The notes below the pieces were generated by a model. It was not told where the DNA came from, ran no database searches, and worked only from the letters and a program-made list of their open reading frames with translations. A DNA stretch of 64,000 bases from Adineta steineri (lineage: Eukaryota > Rotifera > Eurotatoria > Adinetida > Adinetidae), in NCBI GenBank assembly GCA_905250115.1, contig CAJNOI010000003.1, positions 1,180,523-1,244,522 on the forward strand. Reading direction: 5' to 3'. Position numbers and translations under genes: made by a program. Positions 34,660-47,500 of the stretch are shown one piece after another (position 1 is the first letter of the stretch; each line of letters starts with the position of its first letter).

Positions 34660-35536
34660 ATGATGGGATGGCGTAGAACGGCATCAATGATTAGTAGTAC
34701 AAACGAATATTCATGTTTAAAATGGCCATTAACATTTGCTAGTGTAATAACTACACTTTTGGCTTTTATTCTTTTGTTAAGTTTTCGTTCTGATTTATGG
34801 TTTTCATACGAATTAATTCATAGTAATAATAATTCAACACTATCTAATGATGGAAGTTATTCTCAAATGGTTGAATATGGCTCAATAGGTTTATGGACAA
34901 TATGTAATAGCCATTATGATGATCCTAATATAAAATGTGATGTATGGACAAAAGAAACTCGACCTCATTCCTTTAATGTTATTATTGTATTACTTTCATG
35001 TGCATTATTTCTTTCAAATTTAACAGTTTTTCCATCATGGGGTACATCAATCCTTATACTTTATAATTCAAATAATCGTTATATTCGTCATATTGTTGGT
35101 TTTATTTGGATACTTTTACTTCTTACATTATTATGTACAATTGTTCTTTTACTTGCAATGCTACTTACAGCATTAACACCATTTTATTCGCCTGGTAAAT
35201 TTATGATTAATACTGATCGTCTTCATTTTCGTTCTGATCATGGTTTATTCTATGCAGGTCTTGGTAAGTTATGACTATCTATATATTTTTTTTTGTTTAA
35301 ATAATAAATCAATTTATATTTTAGCAACATTTTTGGCTTGTGTTTGTTTAATATTAATAATTACAGCATTAATATGGAAGAAAATGATTGATATGAGATT
35401 GAATGATGTTGAAAAAGATCTTTTAAAACAAATATCTGATGATAATTATAAACCTGGTTGGCATAGAATTGTTATGGCACCACGTACACCTTTAACGAAT
35501 GATCGTGTTGGTGCACCACCGCCATATGAATATTAA
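34660..35536 (+). CDS. Claudin/PMP22-like four-span membrane protein
   Basis: Two exons (34660-35263 and 35325-35536, 61-bp intron, phase 1) give 271 residues. Four hydrophobic segments are visible: FASVITTLLAFILLL, VIIVLLSCALFLSNL, FIWILLLLTLLCTIVLLLAM and TFLACVCLILIITALIW. The first extracellular loop has GLWTIC followed ten residues later by a second cysteine (NIKC), the W-GLW-C-C signature of the claudin/PMP22/EMP superfamily, whose members shape cell junctions or act as channel subunits. The cytosolic tail ends GAPPPYEY, a PPxY-type motif that could bind WW-domain proteins. Loops are longer than in classical claudins, so it may belong to a divergent branch. Two ATG codons are adjacent (34,660 and 34,663); the first is used. 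Exact function unknown. Confidence 0.6.
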
Positions 35537-35927
35537 TAGAAAAGAATCAATGAATGAATGAAATGAATCGTGCAAATATTTATTTTATTTTTGTTTTCTC
35601 TAACAAATAATATCTAGTTATATCGGTGATTTGTAAAAAACATTTATATTCGCTTTTGAATGATTATAATATACATATTTTCAATAAATGCTTTAATCAA
35701 TAATAATTAGAAAATATCTTGTTTTTATCTCTGTTGTTTTGTTTTACTAAATAAACAATAAGTCACATCACCGTAATATAGAACACGACAAAAACACAGA
35801 GAAAACAAATTTTGAAATGAAAAGAAAAGAAAAAAACAATATATGATCAGCTAACTAAGCGCGCATAGCTGTCATCTACAAAACACACACAGTGTACAAA
35901 GAAAAAATGCAATCGACAAAACTGAAC

Positions 35928-35958
<31 letters not shown>

Positions 35959-36016
35959 GAAGCATTTTTTTTCCTTTTGGACGGATACAAGACATACATA
36001 CTAACAATAAACGAGA
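35537..36016. other. Convergent 3' region between the claudin-like and strawberry notch genes
   Basis: Both flanking genes end here. AATAAA-like signals are near 35,680 and 35,750 on the plus strand. A (GAA)n run lies at about 35,935-35,955. Confidence 0.5.
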
Positions 36017-39000
36017 CTAGGCTGATTTAGAAAAGTTATTTACTGATGACTTTTCAAGCAAATGTACCAAATCAGGTAAACATCGTTTTGGAATAATACA
36101 TCCAACTATTTTAAGAGGAATTAATTGATTATTTATTGGTGTTGTTTTTATTCGTATCATTTGAATTTTTCCTTCAGGTAATATACGTTCCATCTGTGAC
36201 CATAATGCAAGTACACTACCAGAAAGAACAAAAAATCGACGTGAACGTAAACCAACTTCACATGTTTGTTGACGATTTGATGATGAGATTGGACAATGAC
36301 CTTGTCTATAGATAAATAAATAGATAATCTTATCAAAAGAATTTCAATTTATTTTTCTATTTACCTAATAGAATGAATACATAATGATGCAGCTTTATGA
36401 TACAAATCTTCCCAATAAGCTTGTACTTGTATTGGAGAAATCTGTAAAGAAAAACCAATGATAAAATTCAATTTTTAGTTTTACTCATGATTACTTTATC
36501 ATATTTTTTTCTTAAACTTTCTAATGTTTCATGTCGTTGTTGTAAACCTGTATTTGGACGATATATACGAAATAATAGTTCACTTTTTCTCATATTTCCA
36601 ACATTAACATTTGATGTTGTCGATAAAGCAAGTACTGGTAAACGACACAAAGTACGACCTTCATTTGACACATAAAATCCATCATCAAAATGAACAGATT
36701 GTTCTTTTAATTGAACCGCTTTACTAAATGCAAGACCACGTTCTACGACAATCTAGATTAAACAAAAAAAAAGAATAGATCTCTATATAATATATTTTTT
36801 GTAAAGAAATTACTTGATGTAATTCAACTTGAAGAGATGTAGTATTTGTTTGTACTGTTTTTAAGAGAAATACTTGTGTTTTTTCAACAGAAACTGTTTC
36901 TTCGCCTGTACCAAGATCTATAAAATAAAGAATTTTCTCATAAAATACTAAATCCAATGAAGTTATATAGAAATTATTACCAAGAATTCCTAAATCCCAT
37001 GAACCACTTCTTCGTGCATCAACAATAACAGCATTGAGTACATCAGAAAAAAATCGAAATAATAAATTTTGCATTTGAACACGAATTCCAAGTATACGAT
37101 TAAGAAATCGACTCATACTGTTATGATCTAATTAAAAATTCTTCTACACACAAAGCAAAAACAAAATTGAAATTTACCTTTTTCTGCAATATAAATAACT
37201 TGTTGTCCACTTGTTATACGTGATATAAGACCAACATTAATTAATGCTTTACGTGCTTCAGTTACAAAATCAAATTTCATTTCATTATTGATTAATTTTG
37301 GAAATGGTGCCCATGGACGTTCTAAATTACATATTGAACGAATAACATTTTCAAGTGCTTGTCTGCCATATTTATTATCAATATTAAATCGACTTAAATC
37401 ACGTGTTTCAGCTGCACGTCGATCACCATGTGTTAAAGCACCTAAACATTCTAATCGTTTTGCTACACTATAAACGAAGAAGAAAATGAATATATTAGTT
37501 AACAAGATAATTCATACGTTGAAGCAAAACGTTTTTCTCCAGCTAATTCAGATATAACAAAAACATATTCAGGTGCTGAAACTTGATTTGATCGATGTGT
37601 TCGTCCTAAAAATATTTAAATTATATAGGAAATAAAATAGATAATTAACAAACCAAATTGTTGTACAGCTCGATCAGCTGACCATGGTAATTCAAGTGTC
37701 ACATGAACACGACGACGAGTATTTTGACATCGTCGATCAGCTTGTAGGGATATTCCACTACTAGCTGCTTCGGATATGATAGCAACAAGTTTTTCTCCAC
37801 ACATAAATCTTTCACGTTCAGAAATATTTAACATTTCAAGTGGAACATCAGATTCTGAACGTGATTCATAACCAATTTGCCCATCGGCATGCTGAACAAC
37901 TCGACCTTTACGACCAGTCATCTAAATAGAAAAATAAAGATAATAATTTATATTTTATTTAAATAGAATTATCATACTTCAGCAACTTGAGCTGGTCCAC
38001 CAAGTTGATTGATTAATTCGTCTAATGTGTTTGGTGGTAAACTTCTACCAAGTAATTCAATATTAGTTAACAGATCTGTTTTCATATTAAATAAAACTTC
38101 AATAATTTCACTAGTTGACATTTTACGTTTATCATCTTTGAAGAAAAACAAAAAATATCAATGTAAGACAAACAAAGAATTTAGTTAATTTTTTTGCTTA
38201 CAATTCTGTACATTTGATGGAACTTCTTTTTTCTGAATTCGTTTAACTGGTAAACCACCATCAATATCTGTTTGTCCGAGAATTTCTGCGAATGTATGTT
38301 GTTGTTGTGAATAGTCTTCTTCAATTAATACACTTTCACAACTATTTTCATTATCACTATTATGTATTTCATCGAGTTGATTATTATTGTTTTGATCTCG
38401 ATGTTTTGTTGTTGCACGACGTTTACTTGTTGGAACAAATGATGAATAACATTCAACATCGGAATCATCCGAACTTTCATTTGTATCACATGATATTGAT
38501 CGTGTTGTTGTACGACGATGAGTTGATTTACGTTTTTTATTTTGTCGATTTTTATCTTCATCATTCTTTGGCATTAAATCAATTATTGACATTGTTTTAG
38601 GTTGTTCAATACCAGTTGGAAAATGTTTTTCAACAAAACTTTGAATCACTCCTTTTGCAGTCGATACAAAATCATTTAATTCTCCTAATTCATCCAATTG
38701 TTCTAATGTTTTAGCTTCACCTGTTGATTGTAAACCAATTACAACACACTATAAAATATAGTTTCATATTTTCTTCTTCTAAAAACAAAATTTATTTACT
38801 TTGCCATCTCGAACAGCTTGACGAGATAGATCAACAACTTTTGATACTTTACAAGCAATACATAAATATTTAAAATATCGTTGATGACTTAACCAATAAC
38901 GTGCTATGACATGATTACGAACATTATTTGATGTATCAGCTAAATCAAATGCTTGTAGAATTTTTTCTTTGATATCAATCCACTATAAAAAATAATATAA

Positions 39001-40916
39001 AAAATCTCTTCAGATAAATATAAATCATTTACTAATTGAACAGATCGATCATATGTTTGAAGATAGTCATTTGTTAATGAAACATCAAGAATAGAAAAAT
39101 GTACACCAGAAAAACTTAATTGACGTGCAATATACATTCCACGAAGTTTCATATCCATAGCAACAAGTTCCATAGCACCAACACCACGTTGTTCAATAGC
39201 TTGAATAAAATGATTAAAATCAGTAAATGAAGTACCTGGACCCCATAGACCAAGTCTAGTCATATAAGCCATATTTCGTGGTTCAGAAGCACCTGTTGCT
39301 GATGCATAAATAATTCGTGCATTTGGTAAACGTGCTTGAAGATCAAGAACAGCTAAACCTGTTTTAGAAGATTTCGCTGTTGGACTTGGTGCAAGATTTT
39401 TTGCTTTATGACATTCATCAAACACAATCTAAATTAAATTAATAATATACAAATGATATAATACGGAAATTGATACTTACAACACCATCAAATTCATCAC
39501 CACCTAACCATTGAACAAGTTGTTTCATTCGACTATTATATTTAGCTTTAGTTAATGCATTTTGACTTTCACTTATTAATGATGAATATGTTGCAAAGAT
39601 GACACCACGTTTTATTCCACCATTTTGTGGTGAAGATATTTTAGCATATTTTAACTAAAAATAAATTTAGTCATTCGTTTACATCTCTCTTCTTTTTATA
39701 CCTTATTCAATGGATGAACATCAATAAATTTAGCACCAATATCACATAAATCACGTTGTGCATCATATTTAAGATCATTTGAAACACTCAACCTAATAAT
39801 GAGAATATTTTATTATGATAATTATTTTTCTTCTATAATACCATAAAGATTTTCGTCGTCCAAGTAAATAATTTTCATAAATAAGACCAGCAATTGTTCG
39901 ACCTTTACCAACGCCAGCTCCATCGCCTGAAACAATTCAAGATATACATATTATATATTTTTATTTCATAAATTTACTACCAATAAGAAAACCAGATCTC
40001 GTTCCATCCGATAAAAATGTATTATGACGTTGTGAAGCATAAACAATTGTTTCAAGTTGTAAAGCTGATAATGCATTTAATTGAATGTTCTCATTTGGTA
40101 TTGTTAATTGATAAGTTATATCAGGTAATTCAACAGAAGCAAGTGAAGATGTTTCAACAACTGGATCAGGATGTCGATCACCCAAACGAACTAAATAAAA
40201 CATCAATGAAATTATTTACTTTTATGAAATACGAATTTACGTTTAAGTGGCATATAATCAGAATATGTATCTGCTGCTTGTGCACTTTGTTGTTCTTCTT
40301 CTTCATCTTCTTCTGTTTCAAGATCTGCTGGAATTTTTGTTGGGAATTCCTAAATGAAAAAAAAAATAGGCTATACTGGGATATATGTATATGCATGAAT
40401 AGTATACTGTTGGAGGTGGAAGTGTTGGTCTTAATGCTGGAATAAATTGATGAACAAGAGTCGTTGATGAAGATGGTTGTTGTTGTGTTAATTGAGAAAG
40501 TGTCGAAGGTACTGTATAAAGACCCGATGGAATTGTAATTGGTCGTTGTAGTCGAATAATAGGTGGACTTTGCACTGGTGCATGAAGACCATGTAATATA
40601 ATTGGTCGTGTTATTGTAATAGGTGTTGGTGGACGTATAATTAAATTAGGAAATGACTGTGGTTTTGGAGGTATAGGTGTAGTTGGAGGTGGTAAATCTA
40701 CTGAACGTTGCTAAAATAATTTATTAAAATGATTAATAATTGATGAAATTAATAAAAAAAAAAGAAGAAAATATTTACACGTGCAATTTCATCTGCTTGA
40801 CGATTTGTTTCTGATAATTCTTTAACAGCCATTGAAAATGGATCATCTTCTTCTTCTTCATCATCATTTTCATTTGTTTCGTCATTTACAATTAAATCAT
40901 CTGCTTGTAGATCCAT
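36017..40916 (-). CDS. SBNO1: Strawberry notch (SBNO) helicase-like regulator
   Basis: Nineteen minus-strand exons join in phase to 1,304 residues: 40916-40779, 40710-40408, 40349-40241, 40190-39981, 39926-39842, 39792-39702, 39654-39481, 39428-39033, 38982-38800, 38748-38202, 38135-37978, 37921-37654, 37605-37518, 37467-37178, 37127-36981, 36917-36814, 36752-36495, 36441-36365, 36305-36017. Strawberry notch proteins are nuclear, SF2-type helicase-like co-regulators in Notch and related signalling. Visible: acidic then proline-rich N-terminus; [11 protein letters not shown] Walker A (K261); [10 protein letters not shown] DExH box (D374); [16 protein letters not shown]; a basic/acidic low-complexity insert at about 590-740; then [24 protein letters not shown] and [18 protein letters not shown] with motif VI arginines. 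Length is close to human SBNO1 (about 1,390). Assignment to SBNO1 rather than SBNO2 is not resolved. Intact. Confidence 0.95.
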
Positions 40917-42021
40917 TTTTATTGATTATCGTCTAGAGAAAAAAATTGACTAGTTGTAGTTGAATTATTGTCTTGGTAAAATGCTTGAATCCAAATATCA
41001 TTCTATAATTATATATATTTCGATAAAAATATCATTTATTGACAATCAATGTCTCATATGAGTACATCATCTAGAAGATACATAGTCAGTAGACTTAATG
41101 ACATTTTCATTTATTCGCTTTACATGTGACTGTTCTTCTTCGACTTGTCGGTATTTATACTTTTTTGAGAACCAATGATCAATGATGTTTGTGCCATCTG
41201 TCTTTTGAAATGATTGGTTAAAAACTCAAACGAGATTTGGTTGCGTATTATAGTTGCTTCATAGTTTCAAAAACTGTTAAACAAATATTCGTCAACCACA
41301 CAAGTTTTTTTTCGATTCTTTTCAATTATTCCATAGAAAATATGATGAATCATTACAAGAAGATTTTATGATTTGCTAAGTAAATTGAATATTTCTTTTC
41401 TTTTCTTTTTATCAAATACTAAATTCTGAATCATTCATATAAATGAATAAAAACTAGATATGAAAATTTAATTGAGAATAAACTTTCAATTCAATATATA
41501 ATAACTCTCGATAGTTAATCCACTATATTGATAATGATCTCCATCATTGCCAATATTAATCTTGATTTACACATCATTATTAATGAATGAGTAAAGCTGA
41601 ATGATGCATGATTTACTCCTGATCGCCTGAAAACACAAATCAACTGAACTAATGATTTCCATTAGAATAGTCTTAATATACAAGTAATAATCTAATTACA
41701 GTAAAGTTCATGAAATAGGAAAATATTATCTATAGAAAAAAAAATATTATATTACTCTCTTGTGAATATTCCCACATCATGATCTGTTATCTTTTCTATT
41801 TTTAATGGATAAAGAAGAATGAATATTCTTCTAAATTACTCAATGAGAGATATTTCTTGTTCTTTCTCATTTAAATATAATAATTATCGTTATGACATCT
41901 ATGGTTGTTCATGATTGGTTAAATTTCATACTCGAATCGAACCTTTATACATTGTAGAATTTGAAATTAATAAACATCTACATCGATACATCATATAATC
42001 TATTTTCTTTGACAAAGAAAA
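40917..42021. other. Divergent upstream region, SBNO and signal peptide peptidase
   Basis: About 1.1 kb of AT-rich sequence between two genes transcribed outward. It should hold both promoters. No specific element could be identified by eye. Confidence 0.4.
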
Positions 42022-43348
42022 ATGTCTGGATCAATTGAAAATGCTACATTATCACCATTACTTGATACAATTGACATTCTCAATCAAACAAATAGAACAA
42101 ATACAACACAAAAAGAGGTTTTTGTTGCAAGTAATGAAGGAATGCTTTTATCATATTCATTCCTTCTTATTGCTGCACTTTTATGTGTTTATTTTGGTTC
42201 CTATCGTTCAATAACACGTAAAGATAAGCAAAAAAAATCTGGTGAAAAACCTGATGTACTCACAGCAAAAGATGGTAAGCATTTAAATATTTTTATAAAA
42301 TATTATTAAATTTCTTTGATATTCTTTTAGCGGCTATGTTCCCATTTATTGCTAGTGGCTTTTTATTTGGTATTTATGTGGTTATATTACTTGTTTCAAA
42401 GGAATATATAACATTTGTTCTTAATATTTATTTTTTTCTTATTGGTATAATTGCACTTTTTCGAGCAATACATCCAATTGTAATGAAAATTCGTTTACCA
42501 TTATTGGATAAAATTCGTGAACGACAATTTCATATATGTTTATCAGAAAATAAACCATCAGATAATACTACTACAACTAAATCAACAAAAAAACCAGCAG
42601 ATTTAATGCATATAGATTTAAAATTTGATCTGATTGATGTTGGAGCTTTATTTCTTTGTGTTCTGGTTGGTGTTTGGTATTTACTTACACGACATTGGAT
42701 TGCAAATAATATATTTGGTATTGCTTTTTCAATCAATGCCATTGAAATTCTACATTTTAATAAGTAAATAGAATTACTGATGGCTAAAATAGATCTATTT
42801 CTTGTTTTTTTATGTTTGTAGAGTTTTAAATGGAATTGTTTTACTTAGCGGTCTTTTTGTCTATGATATCTTTTGGGTATTTGGAACAAATGGTATTTAT
42901 CTATTTTTGTTTTAGTTATTTAATAAATTATTTGTTTTTAGTAATGATTACGGTAGCAAAATCATTTGATGCACCGATTAAATTACTTTTTCCACAAGAT
43001 TTAATTGAAAATGGATTATTAGCTGCAAATAAATTTGCCATGCTTGGTCTCGGTGATATTGTTGTACCCGGTGCATTTATTGCATTATTATTACGTTATG
43101 ATATGTCTCGTAAACGATCTGGTAAAAAGAAGGCATCAACACTTTATTTTAATGTTTCATTTATTGCTTATATAATTGCATTGGTTGTTACAATTCTTAT
43201 ACTTCAAATATTTAAACATGCTCAACCAGCATTACTTTATATCGTACCATTATGTTTAATATTTCCATTATTAACAGCATTAGTTTGTAAAGATTGGGGA
43301 ACAATGTTTGCTTATGAAGATCATGCAACTGAAAAGAAAAATGAATGA
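42022..43348 (+). CDS. HM13: Signal peptide peptidase (intramembrane aspartyl protease)
   Basis: Four exons (42022-42274, 42331-42763, 42822-42892, 42942-43348) give 387 residues. The enzyme cuts signal peptides and other type II membrane segments within the ER membrane. Key motifs are present: YD in LLSGLFVYDIFW (D244), GLGD (D291) and the PAL motif (348-350). The N-terminus carries several N-glycosylation sites (NAT, NQT, NRT, NTT) as in the human protein, followed by multiple membrane spans. The C-terminus ends KKNE, fitting a KKxx ER-retrieval signal. Length matches the family (human 377). It is the first of three closely spaced plus-strand genes, with seipin starting 283 bp downstream. 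No defects seen. Confidence 0.95.
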
Positions 43349-43625
43349 AATTAATCAAAAGAAGAATCTCATCGAATTTAATATAGTCATCTTATTGTAG
43401 TTTTATTTTTGTTTTTTTGTTATATTATATTTATTTATGTTGTATTTTCGTTGGACGGAAGTAAAAAAAAGAGAATCTCCATCATCGTGCAATAGATCTT
43501 TGTAGTAACACAAAGAAAAAGACAACAGGAGATTTTAATGTTGTTTGTTTTATTTATTTATTTCAAAATATATTTAAAGAATCTTAAATATCAAAAAGAA
43601 AAACAATATTTTATTTTATTTTCCA

Positions 43626-43628
43626 TAG
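43626..43628 (+). promoter_or_regulatory. Splice-acceptor-like site just before the seipin start codon
   Basis: TTTTATTTTATTTTCCATAG ends three bases before the ATG at 43,632. A pyrimidine-rich acceptor this close to a start, without an obvious upstream exon, fits a spliced-leader trans-splice site. Bdelloids are known to trans-splice; a short 5' UTR intron is the alternative. Confidence 0.45.
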
Positions 43629-43631
43629 ATT

Positions 43632-44447
43632 ATGGGTACAAACTATAGTACTCGTAGTTTTATACAATGTTTTCAATCAATTCTAACATTTGTATTTGTC
43701 AGTATATGTTTATTCTTACTTTCAATTCTAACATATTTTACATTACGCAAACATCTAATGCCAATATCACATCTTGTTATTCCAATTTCTTTTGGTTTAC
43801 CAAAAAGTTTTGATCCAAATAATGATTCAAATTTCCTTAAATCATCAACAAATTTTCCATCATATTTAGCCAGTTATAATAATTTAAGTGATCCAATGTA
43901 TGATAAATCTCCACTTGATATATCTCAACATACATATTCAATTGAACTTATTTGTAATTCACCACGTTCATATATAAATCGACAACTTGGATCCGGTTTT
44001 GTTCAATTAATATTATATTCAACATCAAATGAAAAAATTTTTGAACATTCACGTTTAATTTTATATCCATATCAATCGGAAATAGTTCGTTTAATTCGAA
44101 CAATTATTTTTTTACCTTTATCAATCCTTCATATTGATTATGATCAATGGTATTTAAAAGAAATTTTAATTGAACGTTTAAATAATTATGATATATCTAA
44201 AGATCCTATTGAAGTTATTCAATTAAATATAATTCCATCATCATTTCAACTTGATCGTTGTTCAATACATTTTCATATACGTGATTTAACCGGTCTTGTA
44301 TATTCATTTATAAATTATCCAATATTAACTGGATGTCTTTCGATATTTGTTTTATTTTCGACATATATGACATTTTATTTGATTATTACTTGTTTAACTA
44401 TGTTAAATCAAATGTCAAAAAAAGAATCTTTTAAGAAAAACCTGTGA
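43632..44447 (+). CDS. BSCL2: Seipin (lipid-droplet assembly protein)
   Basis: A single exon of 271 residues. Seipin sits at ER-lipid droplet contacts, forms a ring and controls droplet growth. Two membrane segments flank a luminal domain: about 17-36 (LTFVFVSICLFLLSILTYF) and about 228-255. The luminal part has the family order: YSIELICNSPRSYINRQLG early, then a strand-rich core, a hydrophobic hinge helix (IRTIIFLPLSILHI), IEVIQLNIIP and FHIRDLTGLVYSFINYP before the second span. Length is in the range of the core family without the long vertebrate C-terminal tail. It lies 283 bp after signal peptide peptidase and only 55 bp before the USP37-like start, suggesting shared transcription with the latter. 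The call rests on motif order and topology; no defects seen. Confidence 0.85.
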   Translation: MGTNYSTRSFIQCFQSILTFVFVSICLFLLSILTYFTLRKHLMPISHLVIPISFGLPKSFDPNNDSNFLKSSTNFPSYLASYNNLSDPMYDKSPLDISQHTYSIELICNSPRSYINRQLGSGFVQLILYSTSNEKIFEHSRLILYPYQSEIVRLIRTIIFLPLSILHIDYDQWYLKEILIERLNNYDISKDPIEVIQLNIIPSSFQLDRCSIHFHIRDLTGLVYSFINYPILTGCLSIFVLFSTYMTFYLIITCLTMLNQMSKKESFKKNL

Positions 44448-44481
44448 TTGTTTTGTGTGTAATAGATTTCCGTTTATTTTT

Positions 44482-44490
44482 CTTTTTTAG
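44482..44490 (+). promoter_or_regulatory. Splice-acceptor-like site before the USP37-like start codon
   Basis: TTTTTCTTTTTTAG ends 12 bases before the ATG at 44,503 and only 43 bases after the seipin stop. There is no room for an ordinary promoter, so a trans-splice acceptor within a two-gene transcript is likely. Confidence 0.5.
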
Positions 44491-44502
44491 ATATATGTTA
44501 AC

Positions 44503-47500
44503 ATGAATGAATATAAATGTAAAGGCTGTTTAATTGATTCTACACATGGAAAATTACAAAAGAAAAAAGAGGCTTTACTTGAATTTATATTTGCTGAAGA
44601 TTCTTTATGTTTAACTGTAAGTGCACAAAATGTGAATATAATGGCATATACATTAAGTAGAGATACAATTGCAACAGTCATATTAAATAATGACTTACTT
44701 GTTATTAATTTAAAAGAAAAGAAACAAATTAAAATATCAGCTATAGGAAAAACTAAATTAACTGAATTAAAATTAATTCTGGATTCTCTTTTAAATGAAG
44801 ATGTTAATGGTATGTAAAAAAAGAATAAAATACAATAAATTTATTTTTTTGATTTAGCTTATCAAATATATATACAAGATTTTCGTAATAATTCAACAAA
44901 TATAAGCCAGGTATCACGAAATTCAATATCAAAAACTAATCATAGTATGAATTCAAGTATAATATCCGATACATCAAGTAAAAAACCACAACCAAAAGCT
45001 GATAAAATGAAACATACAAATCAATTTTTGGAAAATGATGAGAATTCTCAACCAGCATTATCTTATTTACCAAAAGAACATGAAAAGAAAAAAAATTCTC
45101 TTCACACGTGAGTTCCTATCGATAATATATAAAAAAAAAATTCCATTATATATAACATGTTTTTAATAATTTATGTCTAGTGCTTCTAATTTTTATCAAC
45201 ATGCACAGCATAGTTCTATTGATGAAAATACTGATCATACGATTCAGAGTCAACAACAATCGTATGTTAATTTCAGTATAATTAGTTTTTCATGATAGAA
45301 AAATTAAATTTGAAATTTTTTAGTCGTAAACGAACAAGTGAAAATCAATTTTCTACTTCAATAAATCGTTTTGAACATGCAACAAATAACGCATCACCTT
45401 ATTTTTTTCATAGAACAGAAAATAAATTAAAACGAAATTTATCCAATGGTGAATCACGTATTAGTCCATTAACAAATATTCATTCTAAACCACTAAATCA
45501 TACACGTCTTTGGGATGATGAGAATGAAAAATATTCATATGATTGGCGTGATTCACCATATTCAACAAAAAGAATTGATAATCAATCATCAACTGATATA
45601 TCATTGTCTAAAGCAGTTACAACAACTATGAACTTACGAAAGAAAGGGTAAATAGTATGATTCATTATCAGTAGCAATCATTTTTTTCCCTCGAAATAAG
45701 AATGAATACTTATTAACATCACTTAAGTATAACATGAATAATTGTTGCTATTATCAACATACATTCTTCTTTAATATAATCCCATTTATTTTTTTTTATT
45801 AAAAAAAACTAATAAATTTCTATTTTCTTAGTTTAAAAAATATTGGTGCTACATGTTATATGAATTCTATACTTCAATGTTTATTAAATATTGATCCATT
45901 TCGTTATGATCTAATGGTTACTAATTCCGAATTAATAACCTCATCATTATTAGAAGAAAATACAATTTATCTGTAAATAATTTGTTTTTTCCTTATATTA
46001 ATCTATCACACACACACATACAGAAGAAGAAAAAAAAGCTCCAAATATATTTTTTTCATAGTTGTGTTTTACAAGTACTGTCTCTGTTACAAGATCGTCA
46101 ATCAACACAATCACAAAATAATACAACAACTCAATTAACTGACGATGAACGAACAGTTGAATCACAAGCATTAATTAATTTGAAAAAAGCTGTTGAAAAA
46201 CATTCAGGCATTTTTCTTGGTTCACGTCAACAAGTAAGATTGATATATTAATACCGATTAGATAAACGAGTTTGTTTCGATTTCGGTTGTATAGCCATAT
46301 TTACACGTTGAAATGAATAGTGTCGATCAGATTTCCAACCTATCCATAGAATACCTGTATTAAATGGAACAAGTCCATCAGAATGTGTTGCAAATCGACC
46401 ATTGAGTTGTACATGTCCGCATTCTATACCTGAATGATACCACCATCCACCTCCGCCATGTTTTTGTGGACAGTTGGTATTTGTAGCATAATGATCATAG
46501 GTAGAAAAACGAGCATTATGATGCCAACGAGAAAAACCTGTGAAAAAGAAAGGAAAAACAATTCAAATCTAATTAACCTTATTTATTAATAATTTCCTTT
46601 TGTTTTTCTTTTCAAAAAAAAAAGAAATGAGAATTATAACTGAAAAATTTTCTTACTATCAATTTTATTTGATACTTCCATATCTCCATGGTATTCGCTA
46701 ATTTTTATTCTATAACCATCTTGTTGATTAGCTATACGAAATACTTCGTATGTAGCTGTACGAGTTTCATTATACCAATCTGTTACTTCGATTTTTAAAC
46801 GACATGAATATGTACTTGTTAACCAATGAAGATTTTCATTTCCAATCCAAAAATCCGTTCGATTACGAATATTTCCAAAACCTCTTCGATATTCAATCCA
46901 AGTTCGATTAAAATCGATGGAATTAGTTTCACGATTTTGTATTGTTAACCATTGAGGATAATCAGTATTATGACAAAAAACATTATCGAATGTTTCTGTT
47001 AATCCAACACGTAATTGTAAACAACGTGTTGTTCGATTTCGTTTAGGATGTAGAGGAAGTTGATGTAAACAATCAAGATTGGACTCGGAATGAGAACTAT
47101 GGAAAGAAAAAAAGAAAAGAATAATGTATTATATGACAAACAGATTTGCTTTGTATAGTTATTTTTAAAATCATGAAAAATGTGAAAGAGTTATTTAGTA
47201 AATGAAAGAGACAGATTCTTAATTTCTTTAATGTATTATTATGAACGAGATGCACCGGTAGTTTTTAGGTAAGTTTTTCTAAGGAACTTACTGATTATAA
47301 TTAAGTAAATGACGTTGAAGTTCTAGATGGAGAGTTAAATTATCATTAGAACGTAAAGTATGAAGCATTTTTTCTTGTTTATCAGTAAATTGTTCGAGCC
47401 TTATATAAACAATTGTAAGAATGATAGCATAAAAAAGTACATGAATGAAAAGAAAACAGCACCGTTCAATAGTAATATTTGATGGCATTCGAGTTAGATT

